From Deltaproteobacteria bacterium (GTDB taxonomy: Bacteria > Desulfobacterota > Desulfuromonadia > Geobacterales > Pseudopelobacteraceae), in NCBI GenBank assembly GCA_016182975.1, contig JACPFJ010000016.1:12616-76615 (forward strand): DNA of 64,000 bases. The letters run 5' to 3'. The translations under genes and the position numbers were made by a program. The notes below the pieces were generated by a model. The model was not told where the DNA came from. It was given only the letters and a program-made list of their open reading frames with translations, and did no database searches. Of the stretch, positions 18,807-28,744 are shown one piece after another; position 1 is the stretch's first letter, and every line of letters begins with the position of its first letter.

Positions 18807-20072
18807 CTATTCAAGGCCAAGGGTAAAGTAGAACACCGCGCCTCTTCCCGGCTCCCCTTCCGCCCAGACACGGCCGCCGTGGCGTTGCACGATCCGCTGC
18901 ACCGTGGAGAGTCCGATGCCGAACCCCTCGAATTCATCCGCGGCGTGCAGACGCTGGAAAGGTGCGAACAGCATGCCGGCGCAGGCCATGTCGAAGCCGG
19001 AACCGTTGTCGCGTACGAAATAGGCCGGATTGCCGCCGCATTCCAGCATGCCGAACTCGATCACGGCGTGTTCCTTCGTGCCGGTGTATTTCCAGGCATT
19101 GCCGAGAAGATTCTCCAGCACTATCCGCAGCAGCTGCATATCCCCGTTTGCGATTATCCCATCGGCGATATGGAACGTCACCCGGCGCTGCGGCTCATTG
19201 AACCTCGGTTCCACCAGAATCGCCCGGGCCATGTCGCTCAGATCCACCTTTTCCCGCTGGAGCTCCTGGCGCGTGAGCAGGGAAAACTTCAGGATGGTGC
19301 CGATCAGCCTGTCCATCTTTATCGTCGCCTCGGAGATGTAGCGGAAGAATTGCCGGCACTGCTCGTCAAACGTATCGGCGTATATCTGCTCGATTACCTG
19401 GCAGGAGCCGTGGATATTGTTCAACGGCCCGCGCAGGTCGTGTGAGACCGTATAGCCGAACGCCTCCAGCTCCTGGTTGGCGCCCTGCAACTGTTCGTTG
19501 AGTTTTTTCAACTCATCCTGTGCCCTGACCAGTTCGTTGTTCTTGCGGATGGCGGCCTCGTACGTCGACAGGAGCAGGTCGAGGATCTGGCGGCGATCGG
19601 ACGTGATGACGTATCGCTGGCAGGCGAATGATATGTCCAGGCCGGGCAGCGGAGTGTTTTCCCTCAGCTGGTACCTGTTCTCCAGGATATGCATGACACG
19701 GGAAAGGAGATACTCCTCGTCGTACGGTTTAGTGAAGAAGTTGTCGGCCCCGCACGCCAGTCCCCGGATGACATCCTGCGGATCGGAGAGCGACGTCAGC
19801 AGGATAACGGGGATGTCGCGGCAGTCGTCGATTGCCTTGATCCGGCGGCACAGTTCGTAACCGTCCATCTCCGGCATGATGATGTCGCTGATGATCAATG
19901 CCGGTTTTACCTCTCCGATCAGGGCGAGGGCAGCGTTGCCGCTGCCTGCGATCGAGACGCGGTAGCGGTGTTTTTCCAGGATGTAGCGCAACTGCTCCGC
20001 CTGGGTGGGGCTGTCCTCGACGATGAGGATCAACTCGCCGGTATGTTCGCGCGTGTATCCGCTATACGTCAT
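18807..20072 (-). CDS. Hybrid response regulator-histidine kinase
   Basis: 421 residues. N-terminal receiver domain (about 14-128; acidic pair EDS, phosphoacceptor in ISDIIMPEMDGYEL), a helical linker (about 175-205), a HisKA dimerisation domain with the phospho-His in VSHDLRGPLN (about 210) and an HATPase domain with N-box NLLGNAWKYTG, G1 DNGSGFDMA and G2 GFGIGLS. No membrane segment, so it is a cytoplasmic kinase of the receiver-first type. It lies 60 bases downstream of cheB in the chemosensory operon and may be the output component. No DNA-binding domain. Confidence 0.88.
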   Translation of the reverse strand: MTYSGYTREHTGELILIVEDSPTQAEQLRYILEKHRYRVSIAGSGNAALALIGEVKPALIISDIIMPEMDGYELCRRIKAIDDCRDIPVILLTSLSDPQDVIRGLACGADNFFTKPYDEEYLLSRVMHILENRYQLRENTPLPGLDISFACQRYVITSDRRQILDLLLSTYEAAIRKNNELVRAQDELKKLNEQLQGANQELEAFGYTVSHDLRGPLNNIHGSCQVIEQIYADTFDEQCRQFFRYISEATIKMDRLIGTILKFSLLTRQELQREKVDLSDMARAILVEPRFNEPQRRVTFHIADGIIANGDMQLLRIVLENLLGNAWKYTGTKEHAVIEFGMLECGGNPAYFVRDNGSGFDMACAGMLFAPFQRLHAADEFEGFGIGLSTVQRIVQRHGGRVWAEGEPGRGAVFYFTLGLE

Positions 20073-20132
20073 AATCTGCTCGATTCCTTTCGTTATGCCG
20101 CGGGTTTTGACTCAAAACCCCAAACTCGAAAC

Positions 20133-21194
20133 TCAACCTATTCTGCTCGAAAGCAAATACGCCACAATCTTCGCCGGCGGGAAGACGTAGCTGGCCGCGC
20201 CGAGCTTAACCGCCTCTCCGGGCATGCCGAAGATCACGGAGCTCTGCCGGTCCTGGGCGATGGTGACGGCCCCCTTGTCTTTCATCAGCTTCAGTTCCCT
20301 TGCCCCGTCGTCCCCCATGCCGGTGAGCAGGATGCCGACCGCGCTGCTGCCGTAGACGTCGGCAATGGAACGGAAGAGGGTTGAAACCGAAGGGCGCTGG
20401 CCGTTCTCGGGGTCGCTGCGGGTGAGTGAGATCGTGTCGCCGATGCCCGCCAGCATCTGGAATTCCTCCGGGGCGATGTAGACATGTCCGGGCAGCATGC
20501 GCTCCCCTTGCGAGGCGACATGGACCGGCAGGCGTGTCGACAGGCCGAGCCATTCCGCGAATCCCCGGATAAAACCCGGCGCCATGTGCTGTACGATCAG
20601 GACCGGGAGCGGGAAGCCCGGCGCCAGGGCGGACAGGATGGTGTTGATGACCACCGGCCCTCCGGTCGAGGCGCCGATAGCCACCACACGCGGCTTTTCC
20701 GCGGCCTGCCCCACGGCTGTCCGCGAAAGCGGAGGCGACGCCCGCCTGCCGGCGCGCGGCCAGCGTTTCACCACCCGCACCTCCGCCATCAGTTTCACCT
20801 TGCTGAGCAGCAAGGCGCAATCGGCCTCGTGCTCCGGATGGCCTGCGCCCCTCGGCTTCGCCACGGCGGCCAGCGCACCGGCCTCCATGGCGCGAAATGA
20901 CGACACCACCTCTTCCTCGTCGAGGTTGCCGCTCACGATGACGATCGGGATGGGGTGGGTCTCCATGATCCTGCGGGTGGCCTCATGGCCGTTCATGCCC
21001 GGCATGTAGATGTCCATGGTGGCGACGTCGGGGGAAAGGCGCTCCACCGCTGCGATGGCCTCTTCGCCGTCGCGGGCGCTCCCGGCCACCTCAAAGGCGG
21101 GATCGGCGCTGAAGATCCGCTCCAGCATCATCCGCACGCTGGCCGAGTCGTCGACAATCAGAACCCTGATTTTCGATTTTCGCAGCAGGGTCAT
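20133..21194 (-). CDS. cheB: Chemotaxis response regulator/protein-glutamate methylesterase CheB
   Basis: 353 residues. Receiver domain (about 9-125; VDDSASVR, phospho-Asp in TMDIYMPGMNG), linker, then the methylesterase domain with the catalytic Ser in IGASTGGP, His in VQHMAPGF and Asp in GMGDDGA, all intact. CheB removes methyl groups from glutamates of chemoreceptors and is activated by CheA phosphorylation, giving adaptation of the array encoded next to it. Its start overlaps the cheA stop (ATGA), so expression is coupled. Confidence 0.95.
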   Translation of the reverse strand: MTLLRKSKIRVLIVDDSASVRMMLERIFSADPAFEVAGSARDGEEAIAAVERLSPDVATMDIYMPGMNGHEATRRIMETHPIPIVIVSGNLDEEEVVSSFRAMEAGALAAVAKPRGAGHPEHEADCALLLSKVKLMAEVRVVKRWPRAGRRASPPLSRTAVGQAAEKPRVVAIGASTGGPVVINTILSALAPGFPLPVLIVQHMAPGFIRGFAEWLGLSTRLPVHVASQGERMLPGHVYIAPEEFQMLAGIGDTISLTRSDPENGQRPSVSTLFRSIADVYGSSAVGILLTGMGDDGARELKLMKDKGAVTIAQDRQSSVIFGMPGEAVKLGAASYVFPPAKIVAYLLSSRIG

Positions 21195-23473
21195 ATCAGC
21201 CTCTTGATCACGTCCAGGAGGTTGCTCTGGTCAAAGCTGCTCTTGACGATATAGGCGTTCGCCCCGGCATCGATGCCGCGCTCGCGGTCCTCCCTGGAAT
21301 CCAGCGAGGTCACCAGCACCACCGGCAGGTCGGCGAACTCCCTGGAGGCACGTATCCTGGTCGTCAGCTCGAAACCGTTCATGCGCGGCATGTCCACGTC
21401 CGATACCACCAGGTCGATCTCGTTTGTTTTGAGCTGCGTCAGCGCGTCGATGCCGTCCACGGCCGTGACGGTCCGGTAGCCGGCGGACTCCAGGATGTTC
21501 TTCAGCAGGGTCCGCGCGGTGATCGAATCCTCGGCCACCAGCACCGCCCTGCGCACCGCCTCCGGCGCTTCCGGCGCATATGCACCGGCGGCCGGCGCGG
21601 CGGCGCCCTTGATCGCGGATTTCACCAGGTCACCCGGGTGGAGGATTGCCGCCACCTTGCCGGTTCCCAGCACCGTAGCGCCGGCGATGTTGCGCACCCG
21701 CGCCAGCTGCGGCCCGATGCCCTTCACCACGACCTCCTGTTCATCGAGTACGGCGTCCACGGCGAAGGCGATCCGGCTCGCGCCGCTGCCTATCACGAAC
21801 AGCTGGATCAGGCCGCCATCTGCGCCGGGCCGCTCCTTGCGCGGAAGCCGCAGCACATCGGCCAGCCTGACGAAGGAGAGCGCCTCACCCTCCAGCTCGA
21901 CGGTCTCCCTGTTTTCCACGGTCCTGAGCGCACCACTGTCGATCCGCGTCACCCGTTCCACCCCCGCGGCCGGAACGATGAAGGTCTGTCCCCCCACCCC
22001 GACCAGAACCCCGCGGCAGGTCGACAGACTCAGGGGGAGCACCATCCGGAAGGTCGTTCCCTGCAGCGGTTCGCTCGCCAGCGTAACGGTGCCGCCCAAT
22101 TTCTCCACCTTCTCGCGGACGATGGCCAGGCCCAGCCCCCTCCCCGAGATGTCGGTGATAAGGGGGGCGGTGGATACCCCCGAGCTGAAGATCAGCCCCA
22201 GCAGCTCCTCCCGTTCCATCCGCTCGGCCTGGTCCCGTACCACGACACCATGCCTCACGGCCGCGGCCGCCACCCGGGCGGTATCTATCCCCGCGCCGTC
22301 GTCGCTGACCAGGATCTCGATCAGGTTGGAGTCGTTGAGCGTGATCGCGGCGGTGATACGGCCGGCCGCCGGTTTGTTGCCGCGCCTGCGCTCCCCGGGC
22401 GTCTCGATGCCGTGATCGACGCAGTTGCGCACTAGATGGATCAACGGGTCTTTCATCTCCTCCAGGACCCGTTTGTCGACCTCGACCGTCTCCCCGCTGA
22501 TCACCAGCTCCACGTCCTTGCCGCGCTCCCGCGCCAGGTCCCGCACCATCCTGGGCAGGATTTCCAGCAAGGAGGCGCAGGGAAGCATCAGCGCCTCCTT
22601 GAGGCCATAGACGAGGCTGTCCACCATGCCGTCCAGTTCATGCCGGTCGTTTGCCGCCATCTTTGCCACGCCGCGTACCTTGAGTTCCATGGACTTGACG
22701 GCGTCATGGCTCCATTCGCAAAACGCCAGCAGCTTGCCTGGTTGGGCGGCATCCGCGCCCGTCAAGGGGTGGCCGGCCGGCGCCGGCTGCAACTTGCGCA
22801 GCCTGCGCAAGGCCGGCCGGACCTTTTTCCATTCCTTTTCCCACGCCGACAGGGCGGCCATGATCTCCCGCAGCTCGGCGCCGCGCTGTGAAGCGGCCTG
22901 TTTCAGCGTCAGCATCTCCTCGGCCTGGTGCAGCAGGGAGTCCAGCTTTGCCGCGGAGATCCTGATGGTGTCCGATGCGGCGGCGCTATCGGCGGGCGGG
23001 GTTTTCTGGCTCTCCGGCAGCGGGGCATGCTCCGCCGGCGGGGGCTCCGGAGGGGAGGGCCTGGACAATGCGCGCTTCGCGGCCTGTTCCAGGCTGACGA
23101 CGAGCTCCCTGACCGGGGTGGCCGTTGCGGCGCTCCCGTAGGTTTCACCGGTCAAGAGGAGCTTGTCGATGGTATCGGTCGCCCGGTGCAGCAGATCGAA
23201 CAAGGCCGGAGAAGTTACGGCCTCCTGCCGTCTGAAAGCGGCAAAGACCCCTTCCAGGGCGTGGCTGAGCGACTCGATCCCCGCCATGCCCACGGCGCGG
23301 GCCGCGCCCTTGAGGCTGTGCGCCTCGCGGAACACGGTCTCCAGGATTGCCTGCCGTTTATCGGGCTCCGCGCTCTTCTCCAGCGCAATCAGGGCGGCAG
23401 TGATGGCGGCCAGGTGTTCCCTGGTCTCGTCCCGGAAGGTGGCCAGAAGCCGTTTTTGAAATTCGATGTCCAT
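21191..23473 (-). CDS. cheA: CheA hybrid histidine kinase with C-terminal receiver domain
   Basis: 760 residues: Hpt domain with phospho-His 52 in REAHSLKGAARAVG, a Pro/Ala-rich linker (about 130-170), dimerisation region, HATPase with HLVRNCVDHGIETPGERR and GRGLGLAIVRE, a CheW-like domain (about 490-620) and a C-terminal receiver (about 640-758; phospho-Asp in VVSDVDMPRMNG). The CheA-REC fusion is typical of WspE/FrzE-type systems that control functions other than flagellar motility. It lies between mcp and cheB in a Wsp-like order. Confidence 0.95.
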   Translation of the reverse strand: MDIEFQKRLLATFRDETREHLAAITAALIALEKSAEPDKRQAILETVFREAHSLKGAARAVGMAGIESLSHALEGVFAAFRRQEAVTSPALFDLLHRATDTIDKLLLTGETYGSAATATPVRELVVSLEQAAKRALSRPSPPEPPPAEHAPLPESQKTPPADSAAASDTIRISAAKLDSLLHQAEEMLTLKQAASQRGAELREIMAALSAWEKEWKKVRPALRRLRKLQPAPAGHPLTGADAAQPGKLLAFCEWSHDAVKSMELKVRGVAKMAANDRHELDGMVDSLVYGLKEALMLPCASLLEILPRMVRDLARERGKDVELVISGETVEVDKRVLEEMKDPLIHLVRNCVDHGIETPGERRRGNKPAAGRITAAITLNDSNLIEILVSDDGAGIDTARVAAAAVRHGVVVRDQAERMEREELLGLIFSSGVSTAPLITDISGRGLGLAIVREKVEKLGGTVTLASEPLQGTTFRMVLPLSLSTCRGVLVGVGGQTFIVPAAGVERVTRIDSGALRTVENRETVELEGEALSFVRLADVLRLPRKERPGADGGLIQLFVIGSGASRIAFAVDAVLDEQEVVVKGIGPQLARVRNIAGATVLGTGKVAAILHPGDLVKSAIKGAAAPAAGAYAPEAPEAVRRAVLVAEDSITARTLLKNILESAGYRTVTAVDGIDALTQLKTNEIDLVVSDVDMPRMNGFELTTRIRASREFADLPVVLVTSLDSREDRERGIDAGANAYIVKSSFDQSNLLDVIKRLI

Positions 23474-23544
23474 GAAAATTCCGTTTTGAGTGTTGAGTTT
23501 TGGGTTTTGGGTTTAACTCACAACTCAAAACCCAAAACTCAAAA

Positions 23545-25164
23545 CTACAGCTTGAACCGCTCCACCAGCCCCTTCAATTTCTGCCCCAGTTCGTGCAGTC
23601 CCTGGGCAGACTGCTCGGCCTGGCGCGTGCTGGTGACGCTCAGGGTGCTGCCCTCCTTGATGTTCTCCATGGCCTGGGCCACCTGTTCCATCCCTATCAT
23701 CTGCTGATGGCTCGATGCCGCTATCTGGGTCGATGCGTTGGCCGACTCGGCAATGTTGTCCGCCAGCAGCCTGATCGCCTCCCCCGCCTCGCCGGACTGT
23801 TTTTCTCCGGCCTCCACCACCTTGCTCCCCTGCTCGGTGGCCATCACCGCCGCGTTGGTGGCCTTCTGGATGTCGTTGAGGATGGACCTTACCTGGGCAG
23901 TGGCCTCTTTGGACTGTACGGCCAGGCTCCTCACCTCATGGGCCACCACGGCGAAGCCCTTGCCGTGCTCGCCCGCCTTGGCCGCCTCGATGGCCGCGTT
24001 GACGGCCAGCAGGTTGGACTGCTCGGCCAGGTCGTTGACCGTGGCGATGATCTCGCCGATGGCCTGACCCTGTTCGCTTAAGGAGACGATGCTCTCGGCG
24101 ATGGTCTCCATCTGCTCCCGGATGCGGTTCATCCCCTGGATGACGTCTTCCGCCGACCTCTTTCCCTGATTGGAGACATGCAGCGACCGCTGGGCCTCGT
24201 CGGCGACCATGCGGACCTTCTGGGAGGCGAGCTGGGAGGCCTGCTTCACCTCCTCGACCGTGGCGGTGGTCTCGTTGACCGCCGAGGCCGTTTCCGTGGC
24301 GGCGGAAGCGACCTGGGACGTGGAGGAGAGGATCTCGCCGGCGGAGGCGGCCAGGACGTTGACCCCCTCCTGGATGGCGAGCGTCTGGCTGCGGAGGCTA
24401 TCCACCATCCTTTGGAAGGTCTGCATCAGCAACCCCAGTTCGTCCCGCTCTCCGGTCCCGGGGACCGCCACGGTCAGGTCGCCGGCGGATACGCGTTCTG
24501 CCACATTCACGGCTTGATTGAGCGGGCGGGTGATGCTGCGGGTCAGAATCACGGCCAGGAGAATGGTGAGAACGATCGATGCCAGCAAGAGGGTCATGAC
24601 CAATATGTATGATGACCGTGCGGTATCTTGCGATTCCTTCACGAACTCGGCCGCCTTGTTGTCGGCGAAACCGAGAATGTCGGTCATCTCCTTATCCATC
24701 CTGGTCATCAGGTCGCTCTCGGTGGTCCTGACGATCTGCTTCGCCTGGTCGGCGTGCTTCTCCCTGACCGCCGCAACGACCCTGTCGCGGGTTGCTTGCC
24801 ATTCCCCGTAAATCCGCATGACGTCATCCACGTCGCTCTGCTTTCCGAGAAAGGCCTTTTTGACCACCCCCATGTTGCTGGTGAATTCCCTTTCAAACCC
24901 TTCCAGCGCTCTCAATAGAGAGGTGTGGGTCACCATGTCCCCGGCCGCGGCCAGACCATTCAAGGTGTAGTGCATCTTGGTAAAATGGAGAGTGGCGTCG
25001 CGGATCGATTTTCTGGTGTTGAACGGATGCTCGTACAGGTAGGTGGTGCGACTCGCCGCATAATCCAGTCTGTTCAGGGAATAGACGCCGGTGATGATCA
25101 TGAGCGCAACAATTACCGCGTAACTGACCATTAATCTTGTCCCGATCCGAAGTTTCGTGATCAT
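23545..25164 (-). CDS. Methyl-accepting chemotaxis protein
   Basis: 539 residues. First membrane helix at about 12-31, a four-helix-bundle-type periplasmic sensor (about 35-185), second helix at about 190-212, a HAMP domain (about 212-265) and a signalling domain whose hairpin tip reads [20 protein letters not shown] with [15 protein letters not shown]. Encoded within the che operon, it is presumably the dedicated receptor (WspA-like) for the CheA hybrid kinase. The ligand cannot be told from sequence. Confidence 0.95.
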   Translation of the reverse strand: MITKLRIGTRLMVSYAVIVALMIITGVYSLNRLDYAASRTTYLYEHPFNTRKSIRDATLHFTKMHYTLNGLAAAGDMVTHTSLLRALEGFEREFTSNMGVVKKAFLGKQSDVDDVMRIYGEWQATRDRVVAAVREKHADQAKQIVRTTESDLMTRMDKEMTDILGFADNKAAEFVKESQDTARSSYILVMTLLLASIVLTILLAVILTRSITRPLNQAVNVAERVSAGDLTVAVPGTGERDELGLLMQTFQRMVDSLRSQTLAIQEGVNVLAASAGEILSSTSQVASAATETASAVNETTATVEEVKQASQLASQKVRMVADEAQRSLHVSNQGKRSAEDVIQGMNRIREQMETIAESIVSLSEQGQAIGEIIATVNDLAEQSNLLAVNAAIEAAKAGEHGKGFAVVAHEVRSLAVQSKEATAQVRSILNDIQKATNAAVMATEQGSKVVEAGEKQSGEAGEAIRLLADNIAESANASTQIAASSHQQMIGMEQVAQAMENIKEGSTLSVTSTRQAEQSAQGLHELGQKLKGLVERFKL

Positions 25165-25205
25165 GCCTTTTCTTCCTTTCCGTATTAAAATTGCAAGGTT
25201 GTCTT

Positions 25206-25835
25206 TTATTCCGCGATCTCGTCATGCACGATAATGCCCTTGTCGGCCAGCAGGCGTGCCCCGTCCAGGATCGCCGTCCGCCCTGCGGTGACACCCTTCA
25301 GGTACTCCTCGCGGACGCCGGTCAGGGTGGGGAGCGGGGGCTGCACCTCCGCCAGCGGGATCGAACGCGTGCCGAGGATCTCGTCGGCCAGGATGCCGAA
25401 CTCCATCCCGCCGTTGTGCACGACGATGACCTTGTTAAGGTCGGTCAGCCCCTTTTGCGGCAGATCGAAAAATTGCCTGAGGTCGAGCACCGACACGATC
25501 CGGCCGCGCACGTTGATGATCCCGGCCACGAACGGGGGCGTGCAGGGGAGCGGGGTGAGCTCCCTGAGCGGGCAGGTCTCGGCTACCCAGCGCATCTCGA
25601 TGGCGTAGGTCTCGTAGGTAAGCAGGAACTCCAGGCAGTCGAGACCGTCGCCGGCCTCCTCCTGCATGGGTTGTCGGGCCAGCGCCCTGGCCCGTTTGCG
25701 CAGCACCGCCTTTTCCTCGTCCGGCGTCAATTCCCTGCCGACAGCCTCTCGTGAGGCTTGGAGACGTTGCCGCAGACTGTCCCAGTCAAAGGGTTTTGTC
25801 CGCCGCAGCATCGGTTTTTTCGGTATTTCATCCAT
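25206..25835 (-). CDS. cheW: CheW-like coupling protein (209 aa)
   Basis: A CheW fold (about 65-205) with an N-terminal extension rich in Arg/Lys and Glu (about 1-60). Core motifs [20 protein letters not shown] and the following domain half are conserved. It tethers receptor to CheA. It is the second of two cheW genes in the cluster (WspD-like position, after cheR); the N-terminal extension distinguishes it from the 153-residue copy. It is 41 bases ahead of mcp. Confidence 0.9.
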   Translation of the reverse strand: MDEIPKKPMLRRTKPFDWDSLRQRLQASREAVGRELTPDEEKAVLRKRARALARQPMQEEAGDGLDCLEFLLTYETYAIEMRWVAETCPLRELTPLPCTPPFVAGIINVRGRIVSVLDLRQFFDLPQKGLTDLNKVIVVHNGGMEFGILADEILGTRSIPLAEVQPPLPTLTGVREEYLKGVTAGRTAILDGARLLADKGIIVHDEIAE

Positions 25836-25887
25836 CGGTCTGTTCCTCGTTCACCGGCTCTCCGCAGGGGCGTATCGCAATACGACC

Positions 25888-27399
25888 CTACTTCACTTTC
25901 ATACTCTCCCTCGTTGCCGCGATGATCTCCGCCAGCCTTGCCGCAGTCATCCCCTCCGCTCCCGGCACCGGATCATCGGCCCGGTATCGGCCCAGAAGCG
26001 AGAGTGCGTTTCCGAAGTGCCTCTCCGCTTCACTGCGCTTGCCCAACTGGAGGGTAAGCGTGCCCAGGGCGAAATGGGCCGGCACGAAATCATGATCGAT
26101 GTAGAGCGCCTGCTTCAGCGAGGCGATCGTCGGGGAGACGCTGCCCTGCTCCTGCAGGATCGTCGCCCGCAGATAATACAGCTCCGCATTGAGCTTATCG
26201 ACGGCAATCGCCTTTTCCGTCCACTCAAGGGCCATGCCGATATCCCCCTTGTTGGCCAGGGTCCGCGCCAGCAGGGAGGCGGCCTTTCCGAACATGGGGA
26301 GCGCCTCTCCCGATGCCTCGCCGTGAAGCAGCAACCCGGAAAGCCTGTCCGCCGCTTCCCCGTAACTCCCCTGGCGGTAAAGCGTCATGGCCTCTTCATA
26401 CGGCGAGGGTTCCGCGGGCGGGATCGTTTGTTTTACCTTCTCCGGCGCCGCGGGCGAAAATACCGGCGAGTCGGGCTGCCCGGCGGGGGGTGTGAACCTG
26501 GCCGGCGCCGCCGCGGGGAGCGAGGGCGCCATGCCGTCTGTTTTCCCGACCTGGTCCCCTTTCTTGTAGAAGACCGCGCCCGGGAACATGACCGTCACGA
26601 AGCGGGCGGAAAAGAGTGGCGAGGTTTCGCAGGGACTGACCACCAGCCAGCCTCCCTCCAGCAGCGAGCGCCGGAACCCGTCGATGACCTGCCTTTGCTG
26701 CTGCTGCCCGAAGTACATCAGCACGTTGCGGCAGAGGATGATATCCATCGCGTTGGTATTTGTCGCCAGCGAGGGATAGCTGTCCTGCGCCAGGTTGAGG
26801 ACGGCGAAGTTCACCATCCGCCTGATCGCATGCGGCAGTTCCAGCCGCCCATCCGGCGTCCTCGTGAAATGACGCTGCCTGATCCATTCCGGCACGCCAC
26901 GGAACGACCATTCGCCGTACACGCCGTGCGCCGCCTTGGCCAGGGCGCGGTTGTTGATGTCGGTGGCCAGGATGGAGATGTTCCAGTCGCGCAGATCGGG
27001 GATCAGCCTGCTGATCAGGATGGCCAGGGAATAGGGTTCCTCTCCGGTGGAGCAACCGGCGCTCCAGATCCTCAGGCGCTGCTCCTTGCCGCGGCGGGAT
27101 TCGATCAGCTCGGGCAGGATGCGCTGTTCCAGGACATCGAAACTCTTCTGCTCGCGGAAGAAATAGGTCTCGCCGATCGTCAGATGGCCGGCGAGGATTT
27201 CCTCCTGCTCCTTGGCGAGCTGCCCGGCCACGATCCGCTCGATACACTCGCCCGTTTCCGGGAACCCCAGTTCAGCGGCGGCATTGACGATGATCCGCTC
27301 CAGGTCGCGCCAGCGCTTTTGGGGGAAGTGCAGGCCGAGCCGGAGGGTGATATATTCGCTGAGTAGTGACAACTGCCGGTCGGATATCTGTCGGCGCAT
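25888..27399 (-). CDS. cheR: CheR methyltransferase with C-terminal TPR domain
   Basis: 503 residues. An N-terminal helical domain and a SAM-dependent methyltransferase domain with the motif IWSAGCSTGEEPYSLAI (about 110-127) and ILATDINNRAL, ending near 270; then a Pro/Ala-rich linker (about 275-340) and TPR repeats (about 345-475) as in WspC. It methylates receptor glutamates; the TPR part probably docks on this cluster's own receptor. Lies between the two cheW genes, nine bases after the first. Confidence 0.93.
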   Translation of the reverse strand: MRRQISDRQLSLLSEYITLRLGLHFPQKRWRDLERIIVNAAAELGFPETGECIERIVAGQLAKEQEEILAGHLTIGETYFFREQKSFDVLEQRILPELIESRRGKEQRLRIWSAGCSTGEEPYSLAILISRLIPDLRDWNISILATDINNRALAKAAHGVYGEWSFRGVPEWIRQRHFTRTPDGRLELPHAIRRMVNFAVLNLAQDSYPSLATNTNAMDIILCRNVLMYFGQQQQRQVIDGFRRSLLEGGWLVVSPCETSPLFSARFVTVMFPGAVFYKKGDQVGKTDGMAPSLPAAAPARFTPPAGQPDSPVFSPAAPEKVKQTIPPAEPSPYEEAMTLYRQGSYGEAADRLSGLLLHGEASGEALPMFGKAASLLARTLANKGDIGMALEWTEKAIAVDKLNAELYYLRATILQEQGSVSPTIASLKQALYIDHDFVPAHFALGTLTLQLGKRSEAERHFGNALSLLGRYRADDPVPGAEGMTAARLAEIIAATRESMKVK

Positions 27400-27407
27400 G
27401 GTTTCCT

Positions 27408-27869
27408 TCAGGCGTTGTCTTCGAGTGCGGCATCCAGCGCCTGTTCATCTTCCAGGGAGAGGAATGTGTCCAGGTCGTGGATGAAGATCATGCCGTCCGC
27501 GAATTTGACCACCCCTTCGACATACTCCATCCGCGGAAGGATCGTATCCGCCGCGTCCATCACCTCCGACGGCGGGGTGACGACGTCGCTGACCGTGTCC
27601 GCCACCAGCGCCACGACACGTCCGGCCGCACGGGCGATGATCAGTTGGTCGCCGAGGCCGGGCTCACGCTCGGGGAGGCGGAAGCGCCTGCGGACATTGA
27701 GGGCCGGGATGACCTTGCCCTGGCAGTTGATCACGCCGAGCACAATCTGCGGCGCTTGGGGCAGCGGGGTGATCTCGACCATGCGGACCGTTCTCTCCAC
27801 GGCCGAAAGGTGCAGCGCATAGCGTTGTTCATCAAGGGTAAAGACGATAAGTTGACGGGATTCCGACAC
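27408..27869 (-). CDS. cheW: CheW-like coupling protein, first gene of chemosensory operon
   Basis: 153 residues from GTG 27869 (preceded by GGGGTGAAAA); the frame is also open to a TTG at 27911. The CheW domain runs almost end to end: RQLIVFTLDEQRYALHLSAV at the start, VLGVINCQGKVIPALNVR in the middle, ending in an acidic tail. It occupies the WspB-like position. A sigma-70-like promoter lies about 45 bases upstream, so this gene opens the leftward operon cheW-cheR-cheW-mcp-cheA-cheB. Confidence 0.88.
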   Translation of the reverse strand: MSESRQLIVFTLDEQRYALHLSAVERTVRMVEITPLPQAPQIVLGVINCQGKVIPALNVRRRFRLPEREPGLGDQLIIARAAGRVVALVADTVSDVVTPPSEVMDAADTILPRMEYVEGVVKFADGMIFIHDLDTFLSLEDEQALDAALEDNA

Positions 27870-27920
27870 CGGATTTTCACCCCACGGCAGTGATTGAAGG
27901 CAATTTCGCAACGGAAGGAA

Positions 27921-27949
27921 ATATTAGCAACAAAACAGCGCCGAAGCAA
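27921..27949 (-). promoter_or_regulatory. Sigma-70-like promoter of chemosensory operon with overlapping dyad
   Basis: Minus strand TTGCTT (27949-27944), a 17-base spacer and TAATAT (27926-27921). A dyad centred on GTACGCGCGTAC (27955-27966), with flanking GCAAGG/CCTTGC arms (27946-27974), overlaps the -35 box and could be a regulator site. Confidence 0.5.
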
Positions 27950-28078
27950 GGAAAGTACGCGCGTACCCCCTTGCCTTTTAACGCAGTTGTGGCACAATAA
28001 TCACCTCATGGAAGTGAACCAGAGCGATTCTTGTGGCTACTAAACCGGCGACATCATCACGAAGGAGGACGAACGGCT

Positions 28079-28732
28079 ATGAAAAAGATTGGAGTTGTCC
28101 TGTCAGGATGCGGCGTGCGTGACGGAAGCGAGATCCACGAGGCGGTCTTTACCCTGCTGGCAATCGACCGGCAGGGCGCCGAGGCGGTCTGCATGGCCCC
28201 CAATACCGACTTTCCGGTGACCGACCACCTGACCATGCAGGAGACCGGGGAAAGACGCAATGCCCTGGTGGAGGCGGCCCGCATCGCCCGCGGCAACATC
28301 CGCGACATCAAGGACGTGAAGGCGGCCGACCTGGACGCCGTGGTCTTCCCCGGAGGTTTCGGGGCCGCCAAGAACCTGTGCGATTTCGCCATGAAGGGGG
28401 CCGGCGCAACGGTTCACCCCGAGGTGGCCCGTCTGCTCAACGAGATGGCCCTCGCCGGCAAGCCGATCGGCGCCATCTGCATCGCCCCCACCCTGATCGC
28501 CACGGTGCTGGGCAAAGAGCTCTCTCCAACGGTGACCATCGGCACCGACAGCGGGACGGCGGCCGAGATCGAGAAGACCGGCGCCACCCACCAGGATTGC
28601 CCGGTGAGGGATTTCGTGGTGGACAATAAGAACAAGATCGTCAGCACCCCCGCCTACATGCTGGCCACCCACATCTCAGAGGCCTACGAGGGGATCGACA
28701 AGTGCGTCAAGGCGGTGATCGAGCTGATCTGA
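28079..28732 (+). CDS. elbB: Isoprenoid biosynthesis glyoxalase ElbB-like protein
   Basis: 217 residues of the DJ-1/PfpI class I amidotransferase-like fold: KKIGVVLSGCGVRDGSEIHE at the start, AVVFPGGFGAAKNLCDFA in the middle and the nucleophile-elbow Cys in PIGAICIAPTL (about 140-150). ElbB has weak glyoxalase activity in E. coli and was genetically linked to isoprenoid production; its true role is unsettled. ATG 28079 follows AAGGAGG with an optimal gap; the frame is open to 28031 without other support. It stands alone, divergent from the che operon. Confidence 0.9.
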   Translation: MKKIGVVLSGCGVRDGSEIHEAVFTLLAIDRQGAEAVCMAPNTDFPVTDHLTMQETGERRNALVEAARIARGNIRDIKDVKAADLDAVVFPGGFGAAKNLCDFAMKGAGATVHPEVARLLNEMALAGKPIGAICIAPTLIATVLGKELSPTVTIGTDSGTAAEIEKTGATHQDCPVRDFVVDNKNKIVSTPAYMLATHISEAYEGIDKCVKAVIELI

Positions 28733-28744
28733 AATGATTTATAT

